Positions 8,339-17,286 of a stretch of 64,000 bases of DNA are shown one piece after another; the first letter of the stretch is position 1; each line of letters opens with the position of its first letter. Source of the stretch: Gemmatimonadota bacterium. GTDB lineage: Bacteria > Gemmatimonadota > Gemmatimonadetes > Gemmatimonadales > GWC2-71-9. Position numbers and translations under genes: made by a program. The notes beneath the pieces were generated by a model. It was not told the DNA's origin. It saw only the letters and a program-made list of their open reading frames with translations, and ran no database searches. The stretch covers positions 992,001-1,056,000 of the forward strand of contig JADJPD010000001.1 of the NCBI GenBank assembly GCA_016713435.1, read 5' to 3'.

Positions 8339-9210
8339 CCGCCGAAGGGCTCGCCGAGGATCATCTCGAGCACGCGCGCGAGGTCGTCGTCGGAATAGTA
8401 GGAGATGGACACGAATCCCCGCCCGCGACGGCGCGCCGTGACCCGCACGTCCGTGCCGAGCCGCTGGCGGAGCGCCTCCTCGATGCGGCGGTGCTCGGGG
8501 CTGAGCTGCCGGGGCGCTTCCTTCTGTCGCCGCGGCGCGGTGCGCCCGCTACGGACCTTCGCCTCGAGGTCCCGGACCGACCATCCCTGGCTCACGGCAT
8601 CCTGCGCCAGCCGCAGCATGTGCGGGCGTTCGCCCAGCGAGAGCAGCGCGCGGGCGTGGCCCTCGGAGAGGCGCCCATCGTCCACCATCTCCGCCACCTC
8701 CGTGGGGAGCTTGAGGAGCCTGAGCGCATTGGCCACCGTGGAGCGGTCGCGGCCCACCAGCCGCGCCACCTCCGCCTGCGAGAGCTGGAACTCCTCGATG
8801 AGGCGGCTGTAGCTGTTGGCCTCCTCGATGGCGGAGAGGTTGTCGCGCTGGAGGTTCTCGACGAGGGCCAAGGTGAGGAGCGTGCGGTCGTCCGCCTCCT
8901 TCACCACGGCCGGGATCTTCTGCCAGCCCAGCTTCTGCGCCGCGCGCCAGCGGCGCTCGCCTGCGATGAGCTGGTAGCCATCGAGATGCTTGCGCACCAC
9001 CACCGGCTGCAGCAGGCCCGACGTTTCGAGGGAGCTGACCAGCTCCTGGAACTGGGGCTCGTCCAGCTTGGCGCGCGGCTGGTAGGGGTTGGGCCGGATC
9101 TGGGCGACCGGCACCTCGAGCAGCGTGCCCTGCGCCTCGGCCTCGGTCTTGGAGACGGGGCCGAGCAGGGCCTCGAGGCCGCGGCCCAGGCGGCGCGGGG
9201 ACTCGCTCAC
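8335..9210 (-). CDS. parB: chromosome-partitioning protein ParB
   Basis: 291-residue CTP-dependent clamp that loads at parS and spreads on DNA. The N-terminus (SESPRRLGRGLEALLG) carries the LGRGL motif that stimulates the ParA ATPase. The ParB/Srx CTPase domain has IRPNPYQPR and GERRWRAAQ (box II and III). The HTH contains LSQAEVARLVGRDRSTVANALRLL, and the C-terminal dimerisation domain ends GFVSISYYSDDDLARVLEMIL. The GTG start at 9210 overlaps the parA stop (GTGA) and directly precedes SESPRR, so it is preferred over longer readings that run into parA. A matching parS site lies 1.3 kb away, at 10511. Confidence 0.97.
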   Translation of the reverse strand: MSESPRRLGRGLEALLGPVSKTEAEAQGTLLEVPVAQIRPNPYQPRAKLDEPQFQELVSSLETSGLLQPVVVRKHLDGYQLIAGERRWRAAQKLGWQKIPAVVKEADDRTLLTLALVENLQRDNLSAIEEANSYSRLIEEFQLSQAEVARLVGRDRSTVANALRLLKLPTEVAEMVDDGRLSEGHARALLSLGERPHMLRLAQDAVSQGWSVRDLEAKVRSGRTAPRRQKEAPRQLSPEHRRIEEALRQRLGTDVRVTARRRGRGFVSISYYSDDDLARVLEMILGEPFGG

Positions 9211-10016
9211 GGCGCCACCTGCGGCAGCGCCGCCGCACCCGGCACCGGCGACTCGACCCGGCGCATCAGCTCCTGCGCCACGCCGAGGTAGCTCTTGGCG
9301 CCCACCGACTGCACGTCGTACAGGAGGATCGGCTTCCCGAAGCTCGGCGCCTCGGCGAGGCGCACGTTGCGCGGGATGGGCTGCGGGAACATCCGGGGGC
9401 CGAAGTACTCCTTGGCGTCGCTCGCCACCTGGCGGCAGAGGTTGACGCGGCTGTCGTACATGGTCAGCAGCACGCCGTCGATGGCCAGGCCCGGATTGAA
9501 GTTCTGCTGCACCAGCTTGATGGTGTTGAGCAGCTGCGAGATGCCCTCCAGCGCGTAGTACTCGCACTGGATGGGGATCACCACGCCATCGGCGGCGGCC
9601 AGCACATTGAGCGTGATGAGCCCGAGCGAAGGCGGGCAATCGATGAGAATGAACTCGTGCGTGGCGCGCGCCGGCTCGAGCGCGCGGCGGAGCGCGCTCT
9701 CGCGATTGGACCGCTCCACCAGCTCGAGCTCCGCCCCGACCAGGTCCTGGGTGGCGGGCACCACGTCGAGGTAGGGCAGGGCGGGATCATTGACGATCGC
9801 GTCGGCGAGCGGCCGCCCCTCGACCATGACGTCATAGAGCGACATGCGCAGCTGATCGCGCCGGATGCCCACGCCGCTGGTGGCGTTGCCCTGCGGGTCG
9901 GCGTCGACGAGCAGGGTCTTGCGCTCGGAGATGGCCAGGGACGCGGCGAGGTTGACGGCCGTCGTGGTCTTGCCGACGCCGCCCTTCTGGTTCGCGATCG
10001 CGATGATTCTGGCCAT
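9207..10016 (-). CDS. parA: chromosome-partitioning ATPase ParA (Soj)
   Basis: 269-residue deviant-Walker ATPase that segregates the origin region with ParB. KGGVGKTT is at 11-18, the switch DADPQGN near 39-45, and a Walker B-like FILIDCPPS follows; the IPRNVRLAEAPSFGKPI C-terminal segment is typical of chromosomal Soj/ParA. No N-terminal HTH is present, so it is the small chromosomal type. It is the first gene of parA-parB-M23-bactofilin. The upstream 500 bp hold no gene. A -10-like TATATT (minus strand, near 10100) may belong to its promoter. Confidence 0.97.
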   Translation of the reverse strand: MARIIAIANQKGGVGKTTTAVNLAASLAISERKTLLVDADPQGNATSGVGIRRDQLRMSLYDVMVEGRPLADAIVNDPALPYLDVVPATQDLVGAELELVERSNRESALRRALEPARATHEFILIDCPPSLGLITLNVLAAADGVVIPIQCEYYALEGISQLLNTIKLVQQNFNPGLAIDGVLLTMYDSRVNLCRQVASDAKEYFGPRMFPQPIPRNVRLAEAPSFGKPILLYDVQSVGAKSYLGVAQELMRRVESPVPGAAALPQVAP

Positions 10017-10391
10017 GTGTAAACTGATCCCTGATAAAGACTTGCGCTACAAAACCAGTTCTGCTAACCGGAGGAATTGCGGGCGCAGGCAGGCGAAGGA
10101 TCGAATATAAGGTTCTTCGCCATCGCGCGAAACGGCTTGAGGGTGGGGAATCGCTGCGCGGCGTGGAAGGGGAGGCGTGGCACGTCGGGGGCTTGGAAGC
10201 AAGCTCAAGGCGGAGTGCGGCGACAGACCGCGGGGCAGCGTCCGGTGTGGCGCAACGCAGCGGAGGAGAGTTCGCAGAGGGATCCAGTCTACCCTGGTCT
10301 GTGCAGACCCGGCTCTGTGTGTGGTCGCAGGGAGCGCCTTGCGGGGCGGAGAGGGTTGCCCGACCCAATTTGAGCCCCCCTCAAAACACCA
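10017..10391. other. gene-free region upstream of parA
   Basis: No plausible reading frame, and no rsmG gene where many genomes have one. On the minus strand a -10-like TATATT near 10100, with only a weak -35, is the best candidate for a parA promoter. Confidence 0.4.
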
Positions 10392-10415
10392 CGGGCTCAC
10401 CTGGCGGTGAGCCCG
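10392..10415 (-). terminator. intrinsic terminator downstream of mnmG
   Basis: Perfect 10-bp stem CGGGCTCACC-tggc-GGTGAGCCCG. Read on the minus strand it is followed by TGGTGTTTTG, a moderately T-rich tail. It lies about 120 nt past the mnmG stop, beyond parS. Confidence 0.6.
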
Positions 10416-10510
10416 GCATCGTCGGGTGCTTCGTCCTCCCAGACGCTCTCGGCTCCTGCCTTGAGGCCCGACCACCGCCGCCAGTCGCCTGCTGGCCAGT
10501 CATGTGGAAT

Positions 10511-10526
10511 TGTTGCACGTGAAACA
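10511..10526. promoter_or_regulatory. parS centromere site
   Basis: TGTTGCACGTGAAACA matches the near-universal bacterial parS palindrome TGTTTCACGTGAAACA at 15 of 16 positions (T to G at position 5). It sits 7 bp past the mnmG stop and about 500 bp upstream of parA. ParB should nucleate here. Confidence 0.88.
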
Positions 10527-10533
10527 CCCGCCC

Positions 10534-12408
10534 TCAGCCGACGCAGATCTCCCTGCTCCGACGCCACTTCAGCACCTCCAGAACCAGGTTCTGCAGGTCG
10601 CTGGGGGACACACCGGGAATGCGTCCCGCCTGCCCCAGCGTTGCTGGCTGTCGAGCCGCAAGCTTCTCGCGTGACTCGTAGGACAGGGAGCCGAAAGTCC
10701 GGTACGGAAGCTCGCTCAGGAGCACGAAGCCCTCCTGATCCCGGAGCCGAACAGCCGCCTCCTGCTCCCGCTCCAGGTACCCCTCGTACTTGAGCTCCAC
10801 CTCTCCCCAGACCGCATCCTCCGCCGGACCCTCCCACCCAACCAGCCGCAGGAGCTCCAGCAGGGAGACTCCAGGGCGGCGCACCAGCTCAGACACCCGC
10901 GCCGGCTCCAACAGTCCCCGCCCGCCCGCCCGCTCCAGCACACTGTTGGCGAGCGCCGGGGAAACCGAGGTCCGCCTCGCCTCCCTCAGCACCTCCTCCT
11001 CACCCTCCAACCGGCGCCAGGCCGCTTCCACTTCGCTGGCCGCGAGCGTCCCGAGGCGCTCGGCGTGCGGGAGGAGCCTCCGGAGGGCGTTGTCCTGACG
11101 GAGCAGGAGGCGATACTCCGCTCGCGAGGTGAAGAGGCGGTAGGGCTCATCCACCCCGCGGGTCACCAAGTCGTCCACCAGGACGCCGATCATCGCCTCG
11201 TCTCGGCGCAGGATCAGGGGTTCGGCCTCCAGCGCCGCCTGCGCCGAGTTGATCCCCGCCATGATCCCCTGCCCAGCAGCCTCCTCGTAGCCCGTGGTCC
11301 CGTTCACTTGGCCGGCCAGGAAGAGCCCCCGGATCGCCTTGCTCTCGAGGGTCGGCTGGAGCTGGGTTGGGGGGAAGTAGTCGTACTCGATGGCGTAGCC
11401 CGGCTTCGTCATCTCCACGCGCTCCAGGCCGGGGATCGCCCGGAGCAGCCTGAGCTGGATGTCCGCCGGCAGGCTCGTAGAGACGCCGTTCACGTACAGC
11501 TCGTCCGTCCCCAGGCCCTCCGGCTCGAGAAACACCTGGTGGCGCTCCGCCCCGGCGAATTTCACGATCTTGTCCTCGATGGACGGGCAATACCTCGGCC
11601 CCCGCGAGCTGATCGCCCCGCCGTACAGCGACGATTCCGTCAGGTGCCGCTCGATGATCTCCCGCACCTCGGCGCCCGCCCACGTCAGCCAGCAGGCCTG
11701 CCGAGGCAGGCGCTCGGCTCGCTCGTGGAACGAGAACCAGTAGGCCTCCGCCTCGCTCTCCTGGCGCTGGAGCTCGGCGTAGTTAACACTCCGACCATCG
11801 ATCCGCGGCGGTGTGCCCGTCTTGAAGCGTTCTACTGTAAGTCCTTGGGCCAGCAGCTCTTGTGATATCTCATCCGCCGGCTCCTCACCCACCCTCCCCG
11901 CCGGGATCCTCTCCGTGAGCCCCCGATGGATCACCCCGCGCAGGAAGGTCCCGGCCGTCAGCACCACGGCGCGGGCGGCGAGGTGTCGGCCGTCGCTGGT
12001 CTCGACGCCTGCCACGGCGCCGCGGCGAATTGTCAGGCGTGCCGCCGTGCCCTCGAGGAGCGTGAGCCGGGCTTCTCGCCCGAGCAGCCCCTGCACCGCG
12101 AGGCGGTACCGTGCCCGGTCGCACTGCGCCCGAGGGGACCAGACGGCCGGCCCCTTGGAGCGGTTGAGCATGCGGAAATGCGTTGACGCACGGTCGGTGG
12201 CGCGGCCCATCAGCCCGCCGAGGGCGTCCACCTCCCGCACCACCGTGCCCTTGGCGATACCCCCGATGGCGGGATTGCAGCTCATCTGCCCGATGGTGTC
12301 GAGCCGCTGCGTGAGCAGCGCCACGCGCACCCCGCACCGTGCCGCCGCCCGGGCCGCCTCGGCCCCGGCGTGGCCCCCGCCGATCACGATCACGTCAAAC
12401 CGGTCCAT
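10534..12408 (-). CDS. mnmG: tRNA U34 carboxymethylaminomethyl-modifying enzyme, FAD subunit
   Basis: 624-residue FAD protein that, with MnmE, builds the cmnm5 modification at U34 of certain tRNAs. The N-terminal Rossmann [10 protein letters not shown] lies at 10-19. Family signatures include [27 protein letters not shown] (the GidA signature) and [16 protein letters not shown] (the second). Length is typical. The ATG at 12408 is chosen over an upstream in-frame start because the protein then begins at [12 protein letters not shown] and a -10-like TAGCTT lies seven bases before it. mnmE is not in the window. Confidence 0.97.
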   Translation of the reverse strand: MDRFDVIVIGGGHAGAEAARAAARCGVRVALLTQRLDTIGQMSCNPAIGGIAKGTVVREVDALGGLMGRATDRASTHFRMLNRSKGPAVWSPRAQCDRARYRLAVQGLLGREARLTLLEGTAARLTIRRGAVAGVETSDGRHLAARAVVLTAGTFLRGVIHRGLTERIPAGRVGEEPADEISQELLAQGLTVERFKTGTPPRIDGRSVNYAELQRQESEAEAYWFSFHERAERLPRQACWLTWAGAEVREIIERHLTESSLYGGAISSRGPRYCPSIEDKIVKFAGAERHQVFLEPEGLGTDELYVNGVSTSLPADIQLRLLRAIPGLERVEMTKPGYAIEYDYFPPTQLQPTLESKAIRGLFLAGQVNGTTGYEEAAGQGIMAGINSAQAALEAEPLILRRDEAMIGVLVDDLVTRGVDEPYRLFTSRAEYRLLLRQDNALRRLLPHAERLGTLAASEVEAAWRRLEGEEEVLREARRTSVSPALANSVLERAGGRGLLEPARVSELVRRPGVSLLELLRLVGWEGPAEDAVWGEVELKYEGYLEREQEAAVRLRDQEGFVLLSELPYRTFGSLSYESREKLAARQPATLGQAGRIPGVSPSDLQNLVLEVLKWRRSREICVG

Positions 12409-12415
12409 ACCGGGA

Positions 12416-12421
12416 AAGCTA
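12416..12421 (-). promoter_or_regulatory. mnmG: candidate -10 of a near-leaderless mnmG promoter
   Basis: TAGCTT on the minus strand, seven bases before the ATG, a spacing that would place transcription start at or within a base or two of the start codon. No good -35 is visible. Confidence 0.4.
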
Positions 12422-12514
12422 GGATCGGCGACGGGGGGAGGACAGGGCGGCAGGAACGGAGGGCCGCCGGGAGGCGTAGACCTGCAGGGAACCCCAACCA
12501 GGAGACGCGCCGCC

Positions 12515-13426
12515 GTGCCGTACCCCATTCACACGCTCGACGTCTTCACCACCGAGCCGCTCGGGGGCAACCCGCTGGCGGTGGTCCTCGACGCCCACGA
12601 TCTCGATGCCCCGACCATGCAGCGGATCGCCGGCGAGCTGGGGCTCTCCGAGACGGTCTTCGTGCTGTCGCCGTCCGACACCGGCGCGCTCCGCCGGCTC
12701 CGCATCTTCACACCGGCCGTGGAGCTGCCATTCGCGGGTCACCCGACCATCGGGACCGCAGTACTCCTCGCGGAACTGGGCCTTGTCCCGGGTGAGGGGC
12801 GCACGCTGAGCTTCGTGCTCGAGGAACAGGTGGGTCGGGTGCCGCTGACGGTGCGGCGGACCCCAGACGGCACCCTCTCCGCCATGCTCACCGCAGCCAA
12901 GGCGCCCGAGGCTGGTGCGGCGCCCCCCGGAGCGGAACTCCTGGCACCGATCCTCGGCTTGTCGCGGGAGGAGATCGTGACCACGGGGCTCGGACCGCGT
13001 GCCTACTCTGCGGGCTGGCCCTACCTGATCGTCCCGCTGCGCGACGAGGCGGCCCGGGCGCGTGCCTCCCTGGACCTCGGCCGCTGGCAGGAGCAGCTCG
13101 CGAACTTCTGGGCCCCTTCACTCTACCTGGTGGTCCGCGGTACCGGATCGGAGTCGGCACGGATCCGGGCGCGGATGTTCGGGCCGGCCCTTGGGATCCC
13201 GGAGGATCCCGCGACCGGGGCGGCGGCGCTCGACCTCATCGGCTACCTGGTGGATGAGGATCGCCCGGGAGATGGCACGCACCGTTGGGTGGTGGAGCAG
13301 GGAGTGGAGATGGGTCGGCCGAGCCGGCTCGTCATCGAGGGGGAGGTAGCGGAAGGCCGAGTGCGCGCGGCGCGGCTGGCGGGCTCGGCCCGGCGGATGA
13401 TCGACGGCACGCTCCGCCTGCCGTGA
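12515..13426 (+). CDS. PhzF-family isomerase/epimerase-like protein
   Basis: 303 residues, GTG start with GGAG about ten bases upstream. PhzF proteins have two diaminopimelate-epimerase-like halves. Visible are the N-terminal [20 protein letters not shown] (GNPLAVV motif), the catalytic Glu in [18 protein letters not shown], and the second-half [12 protein letters not shown]. Most members catalyse isomerisation or have no known substrate; only a few make phenazines, and no phenazine genes are nearby. Transcribed divergently from mnmG with about 106 bp between. A strong hairpin terminator follows. Confidence 0.9.
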   Translation: MPYPIHTLDVFTTEPLGGNPLAVVLDAHDLDAPTMQRIAGELGLSETVFVLSPSDTGALRRLRIFTPAVELPFAGHPTIGTAVLLAELGLVPGEGRTLSFVLEEQVGRVPLTVRRTPDGTLSAMLTAAKAPEAGAAPPGAELLAPILGLSREEIVTTGLGPRAYSAGWPYLIVPLRDEAARARASLDLGRWQEQLANFWAPSLYLVVRGTGSESARIRARMFGPALGIPEDPATGAAALDLIGYLVDEDRPGDGTHRWVVEQGVEMGRPSRLVIEGEVAEGRVRAARLAGSARRMIDGTLRLP

Positions 13427-13446
13427 GGGTCCCCTGGCGGGATGCA

Positions 13447-13476
13447 CAATGGGGCGGCCTGACGGCCGCCCCATTG
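13447..13476. terminator. bidirectional hairpin terminator
   Basis: Perfect 12-bp stem CAATGGGGCGGC / GCCGCCCCATTG with a 6-nt loop, between the convergent PhzF-like gene and the ABC permease gene. No U-tract. Confidence 0.75.
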
Positions 13477-13502
13477 GCGTGGTACCCGGTGCCCGGCGTT
13501 GT

Positions 13503-14835
13503 TCAGCCGGTCCGCACCCAGCGCCACATCTCCGCCAGCGTGGGACGCTTGCCGTAGGAGAGGATGCCCACGCGGTAGATGCGGCCGGCAAGCCAGACCA
13601 CGGCCACCACCCCGGCCGCCGTGGCCAGCGCGGCGCCGACCACCTCGCTCAGCGGGAGCGGGGCGAGGGCAAAGCGCACGGGGATCACCATCGGCGCGAA
13701 GAACGGCACGAAGCTCAGGCTCTTGGCCAGGGTGCTGGACGGGTCGTTGATCATGGAGAAGACCATGATGAACGCCAGCGCCAGGATGATGGTGACCGGC
13801 TGCGCCGCCTGCTGGGTCTCCTGCTGCGTGGTGCACATGGCTCCCACCGCCGCATACAGCGCCGAGTAGAGCAGGAAGCCGAGCAGGAAGAAGACCAGGA
13901 TCACGGCGATGAGTTCCATCGAGATGTTGGGCATGGAGAAGCCCTGGCTGGCCCCCTCGGCGGCGGCCTGGCCGGCGGCGGCCGCGGCGGCCCCGGACCG
14001 CCGGGCCAGGTAGGTCGAGATGTAGAAACTGGCCCCGCCCCAGATGCCGAGCTGCAGCAGTCCCGCGGCGGCCACGCCCACGACCTTGCCGAGCAGCAGC
14101 TGGAAGGGCGTGATGCTGGACACCAACACCTCGACGATGCGGTTGGACTTCTCCTCGAGCACCGCCCCCATCACCTGGATGCCGTACATGATGAGCGAGA
14201 AGTACATGACGAACGACGTGATGTAGGCCAGCAGGAAGGAGCTTTCCCCGCTCTCGCCGGTGAGCTTGCCCTGGGTGACCTTGCTGGTCCTGATGTCGAG
14301 CTGGATGGCGCTGGCGGCAATGGTCGCCGCGTCGGCGCCGACGCGCTGCAGGCGCCGCTCCCGGAGCACCGGCTCGAGGGTGCGTTCCAGCGACTGCATG
14401 TCGCGGATGCTGGCCACGTTGAGGCCGTAGTAGCTCACCTTGCCCGGTGGCCACGCCGGAGTCGGTGACCACCAGGAACCCATCGAGCCCCACGCTGCCT
14501 GCCGGGGCCGTGCCGATCCGGGTGATGAGCGAATCCCGGAGGGCGTCCACCCGGTCGCCGGCCGGGAGCAGGGTCAGGTCGTAGCGGCGGGTCTCCCCAT
14601 CACCGGTGTTGAGTCGGAGGGAGTCGAGCGCGTCGCGGACCGCGGTGCCGGTACCGTCGCTGGTGGCGTCGAGGACCACGACGGTGCGCGTCCGGCTGTC
14701 CTTCCGCAGGAGGATGCTCGGCAGGATCCCGAAGCCGAACATCATCAGCGGTACGAGGAGCGTGCCGATGAGGAAGGCCCGGGTGCGGACCCGCTCGAGG
14801 AACTCACGCCGGATGACTGCAAAGACCTTGTCCAT
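13503..14835 (-). CDS. ABC-2 type exporter permease (NatB-like), frameshifted
   Basis: Membrane half of a NatAB-type exporter. The N-terminus MDKVFAVIRREFLERVRTRA, the first TM and a large extracytoplasmic loop read well up to LVVTDSGVATG. Near 14443-14445 the frame becomes nonsense. The genuine continuation (KVSYYGLNVASIRDMQ, then several TM segments including LLAYITSFVMYFSLIMYGIQ and a C-terminal RPTLAEMWRWVRTG) is in another frame, to the stop at 13503. Deleting one C of the CCC at 14443-14445 joins the two parts. Its ATG lies one base after the ATPase stop. The substrate is unknown (Na+ for Bacillus NatAB; drugs or peptides in relatives). Confidence 0.8.
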
Positions 14836-14836
14836 C

Positions 14837-15787
14837 TCAGGCCTCCTGCCGCGCCGCCGGCCGGGCCGCCTCGGCGCCGACCTTGGCGATGAAGATTGAC
14901 TGCAGGGACGGCTCCACGACCTCGAAACGGGTCAAGCCGACGCCGGCGCCGACCAGGGCTCGCAGCAGCTGGTCGGGCCCGGCACCGTCGGCCAGCTGGA
15001 TCTCGGCGCTGGCGCCGTAGTCGTCCGCGTGGGCCACGAGGGTGCGGTCGCCGAGGATGGCGTGGGCCGCCTGGGCGCCGCTCGAGAAGGCCAGCGCCAC
15101 ATGACTCTGCCCGAACTCCCGCTTGACCTGCGACAGCGGCCCATCCACCACCTTCTCCCCGCGGGCGATGATGGCGATGCGGTCGCACATCTTCTCCGCC
15201 TGCTCCATGATGTGCGTCGAGAACAGGACCGTCCGCCCGCTCCGCGCCACCTCCACCACCACGTCCCTCATCACCTGACTGTTGACCGGGTCGAGGCCGC
15301 TGAAGGGCTCGTCGAGGATCACGAGCTCGGGATCGTGCTGCAGCGCGCCGGCAAACTGGACCTTCTGCTGCATGCCCTTGGAGAGGTCGGAGACCTTCCG
15401 CTCGCCCCAGTCCCCCAGCCCGAGACGCTCGAGCCAGGCCTTGGCGCGCTTGCGGGCATCCCAGCGCGAGATGCCCTTGGCCTCCGCCAGGAAGGCGAGC
15501 TGGTCGAGGACCTTCATCTTGGGGTAAAGCCCGCGCTCCTCGGGCAGGTACCCGATCCGCGACGAGAGCTCCCGCCCCGTCCCTTCCTGGCCGAACAGCA
15601 CCACCCGGCCCTCGTCCGGGGTGATGATGTTGAGCAGCATGCGGATGGTGGTGGTCTTCCCGGCCCCGTTGGGACCGAGCAGGCCGAAGATCACCCCACC
15701 CGGTACCTCGAGGGAGAGGCTGCGGACGGCGGTGTGGCCGGCGTATCGCTTGGTGACGCGATCGACCGTGATGACCGGGGACGCCAT
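14837..15787 (-). CDS. ABC exporter ATP-binding protein (NatA-like)
   Basis: 316-residue ATPase partner of the permease just downstream. Walker A GPNGAGKTT near 38-46, the Q-loop region around YLPEERGLYPKM, signature LSKGMQQKV (a variant of LSGGQ, common in NatA) and Walker B LVILDEPFSGLDP are present. After residue ~230 there is a C-terminal extension (SHVALAFSSGAQ...) of the DUF4162 type found in NatA-like proteins. Start at MASPVITVDRVTKRY. An XRE regulator is encoded 72 bp upstream on the same strand, as often seen for NatAB-type operons. Confidence 0.92.
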   Translation of the reverse strand: MASPVITVDRVTKRYAGHTAVRSLSLEVPGGVIFGLLGPNGAGKTTTIRMLLNIITPDEGRVVLFGQEGTGRELSSRIGYLPEERGLYPKMKVLDQLAFLAEAKGISRWDARKRAKAWLERLGLGDWGERKVSDLSKGMQQKVQFAGALQHDPELVILDEPFSGLDPVNSQVMRDVVVEVARSGRTVLFSTHIMEQAEKMCDRIAIIARGEKVVDGPLSQVKREFGQSHVALAFSSGAQAAHAILGDRTLVAHADDYGASAEIQLADGAGPDQLLRALVGAGVGLTRFEVVEPSLQSIFIAKVGAEAARPAARQEA

Positions 15788-15859
15788 GGGCGATTCCTGG
15801 CTGGGATGGGGTTGGCGCGACCTACGCCCGCAGGCCGGGATTGTTTCCGACCTGCAACG

Positions 15860-16054
15860 CTAGCGTTCGGGCTGAAAGATGTCTTCAATCCGCCGGTTGA
15901 ACAGCCGGGCAATGGCGAAGGCCAAGGGGAGGCTTGGGTCGTACCGCCCGGTCTCGATGGCATTGACGGTCTGGCGCGAGACCCCCAGCCGCTCGGCGAG
16001 CAGCCCCTGCGACCAGCCCCGCTCGGCGCGGAGTTCCGGGAGCCGGGTGATCAT
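15860..16054 (-). CDS. XRE-family HTH transcriptional regulator (YozG-like)
   Basis: A 64-residue protein consisting almost entirely of a Cro/CI helix-turn-helix: LPELRAERGWSQGLLAERLGV, recognition helix SRQTVNAIETGRYDPSL, then LAFAIARLFNRRIEDIFQ. Such tiny regulators of the YozG/YgzD class usually sit upstream of ABC-2 exporter or small membrane-protein genes, as here. I start it at the ATG at 16054 (MITRLPELRAERG). The upstream extension of the same frame is Pro/Arg-rich and not protein-like. Confidence 0.88.
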   Translation of the reverse strand: MITRLPELRAERGWSQGLLAERLGVSRQTVNAIETGRYDPSLPLAFAIARLFNRRIEDIFQPER

Positions 16055-16220
16055 GGGGCTGGGAAGGGGGGCTGGGGCCGGGAGCAGGCCAGGGCAGGTT
16101 CCAGGGAGAGGGAAGCCCGAACCTACCCCGGGGCGCCGGGGGTGTAAAGGATGCTTGTCTTGCCTAGGGCGGGCCCCCTGTCGAAAATGGGGGACAGCCG
16201 AACCCGCACCCCAGCCCACG

Positions 16221-16436
16221 ATGCCCTACGAGATCATCGTCAACCGCGAACTGTGCGAGAGCAACGCCGAGTGCGTGTCGCTCGCCCCTGCCGTCTTCGA
16301 GCTCGATGATGAAGAGCTCTGCGTGGTGATCGACCCGGAGGGCGCGAAGGACAAGCGGATCCTCGACGCCGCACGAGCCTGCCCGGTAGATGCCATCACG
16401 CTGATCGACCCGACGGGTGAGCAGGTGTGGCCCTGA
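16221..16436 (+). CDS. small single-cluster ferredoxin
   Basis: 71 residues with C12-x5-C18 and C54-P, the three-Cys arrangement of [3Fe-4S] ferredoxins that serve cytochrome P450s or other oxidoreductases. C34 is not in the motif. Fold landmarks are IIVNRELCESNAEC, APAVFELDDEE and ARACPVDAI. The cluster type is inferred from the missing fourth ligand. No redox partner is encoded next to it; two hairpins follow, so it appears monocistronic, divergent from the XRE regulator. Confidence 0.85.
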   Translation: MPYEIIVNRELCESNAECVSLAPAVFELDDEELCVVIDPEGAKDKRILDAARACPVDAITLIDPTGEQVWP

Positions 16437-16443
16437 AATAGCC

Positions 16444-16465
16444 GGGCCGCCCCGGAGGGCGGCCC
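16444..16465. terminator. hairpin after ferredoxin gene
   Basis: 9-bp stem GGGCCGCCC-cgga-GGGCGGCCC, eight bases past the ferredoxin stop. No U-tract. Confidence 0.65.
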
Positions 16466-16482
16466 AGGTCCCTCTAGTCGTC

Positions 16483-16503
16483 GGGCCGACCGGTGGTCGG
16501 CCC
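16483..16503 (+). terminator. second, intrinsic-type terminator between convergent genes
   Basis: 9-bp stem GGGCCGACC-ggt-GGTCGGCCC followed by TTCTTGT on the plus strand. It works as a tandem with the hairpin 18 bp upstream, at the junction with the suf-linked operon. Confidence 0.7.
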
Positions 16504-16511
16504 TTCTTGTG

Positions 16512-16799
16512 TCAGCGCTGTTCCCATTCCACGAGCTTGGTGATGCGCCGGACCTGGTCCGTCGGCAGGACGAAGTTCCGGTGCTCGGCGCGCACCCCGA
16601 ACTTGAGGGTGCGCTTGATGAACTCGTCCCGGGTCAGCTTGTCGCCGTCGGGGCGGTGCTCGGCCACGTCGTGGAGGAGGAGGCCCTTGGGGGTTTCCTC
16701 GTGGTAGCGGCCCACGTAGAGCGCATCGCCCAGGGTCTCCACCACGACGGTGATGCCGTGGAGCTCGGCGTGCCCGGGGTGGAAGACGTGGCCGCTCAC
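16512..16799 (-). CDS. hypothetical 95-aa protein, last gene of suf-linked operon
   Basis: GTG start at 16799 overlaps the bacilliredoxin stop (GTGA), so it is surely co-translated. The product is a compact soluble protein without Cys, TM or signal: SGHVFHPGHAELHGITVVVE, GDALYVGRYHEET, a basic stretch EFIKRTLKFGVRAEHRNFVL, and a C-terminal amphipathic helix ending KLVEWEQR. It is His-rich near the N-terminus (four His in the first ~15 residues), which could bind metal. I recognise no family. Position at the end of sufR-B-C-D-S-U-brx suggests a role in Fe-S or thiol homeostasis, purely by association. Confidence 0.75.
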   Translation of the reverse strand: MSGHVFHPGHAELHGITVVVETLGDALYVGRYHEETPKGLLLHDVAEHRPDGDKLTRDEFIKRTLKFGVRAEHRNFVLPTDQVRRITKLVEWEQR

Positions 16800-17227
16800 A
16801 CCGAGCTCGGGGCGCAGTACTTGTCGAACGCCGCCTTCAGGTCCTTGGCGATCTCGAGCGGGTGGCGCCCCTCGATCTGGTGCCGGTGGACGAAGTGCAC
16901 CACCTCCCCATCCCGGAACAGCGCCAGCGACGGGCTGCTCGGCGCGTAGTCGGAGAAGTACTGCCGGGCGCGTGCGGTGGCCTCGGGGTCCACGCCCGCG
17001 AACACCGTCACCACGTCCTGCGGCTTGTGCTCGTGCTTGAGGGCCATGGCCAGCGCCGGCCGGGCGCCGCCAGCGGCGCAGCCGCAGACCGAGTTCACCA
17101 GGACCAGCGTGGTGCCGTGCTGGTCGCCGAGGGCGGCGTCCACGTCGGCCACGGTGGTGAGCTCCCGGGCGCCGAGGCGGACGGTTTCGTCGCGCATGGG
17201 CTGGACCATTCGAGGATCGTAAGCCAT
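16796..17227 (-). CDS. bacilliredoxin (BrxA/BrxB family)
   Basis: 143-residue thioredoxin-fold protein with the diagnostic C48-G-C50 motif in VNSVCGCAAG, then ARPALAMAL, TVFAGVDPEATARAR, and SPSLALFRDGEVVHFVHRHQIEG. Bacilliredoxins remove bacillithiol or other low-molecular-weight thiols from oxidised protein Cys. The second ATG (17227) is chosen because GGAG lies seven bases upstream; an ATG six bases earlier would be too close to it. It follows sufU by 59 bp on the same strand. In Firmicutes SufU and BrxA/B are genomically and functionally linked, which fits. Confidence 0.9.
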   Translation of the reverse strand: MAYDPRMVQPMRDETVRLGARELTTVADVDAALGDQHGTTLVLVNSVCGCAAGGARPALAMALKHEHKPQDVVTVFAGVDPEATARARQYFSDYAPSSPSLALFRDGEVVHFVHRHQIEGRHPLEIAKDLKAAFDKYCAPSSV

Positions 17228-17286
17228 CTGCATTCTCCACGGCGCGGCGCCTGGGCCGCGCTTTCGAAATAGGGGTTCCCTGGTTG

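Noticed and set aside
10017..10510. rsmG (gidB) expected between mnmG and parA
   Set aside because: No frame with the methyltransferase motifs; the gene is simply not here, as jag and mnmE are not after yidC.
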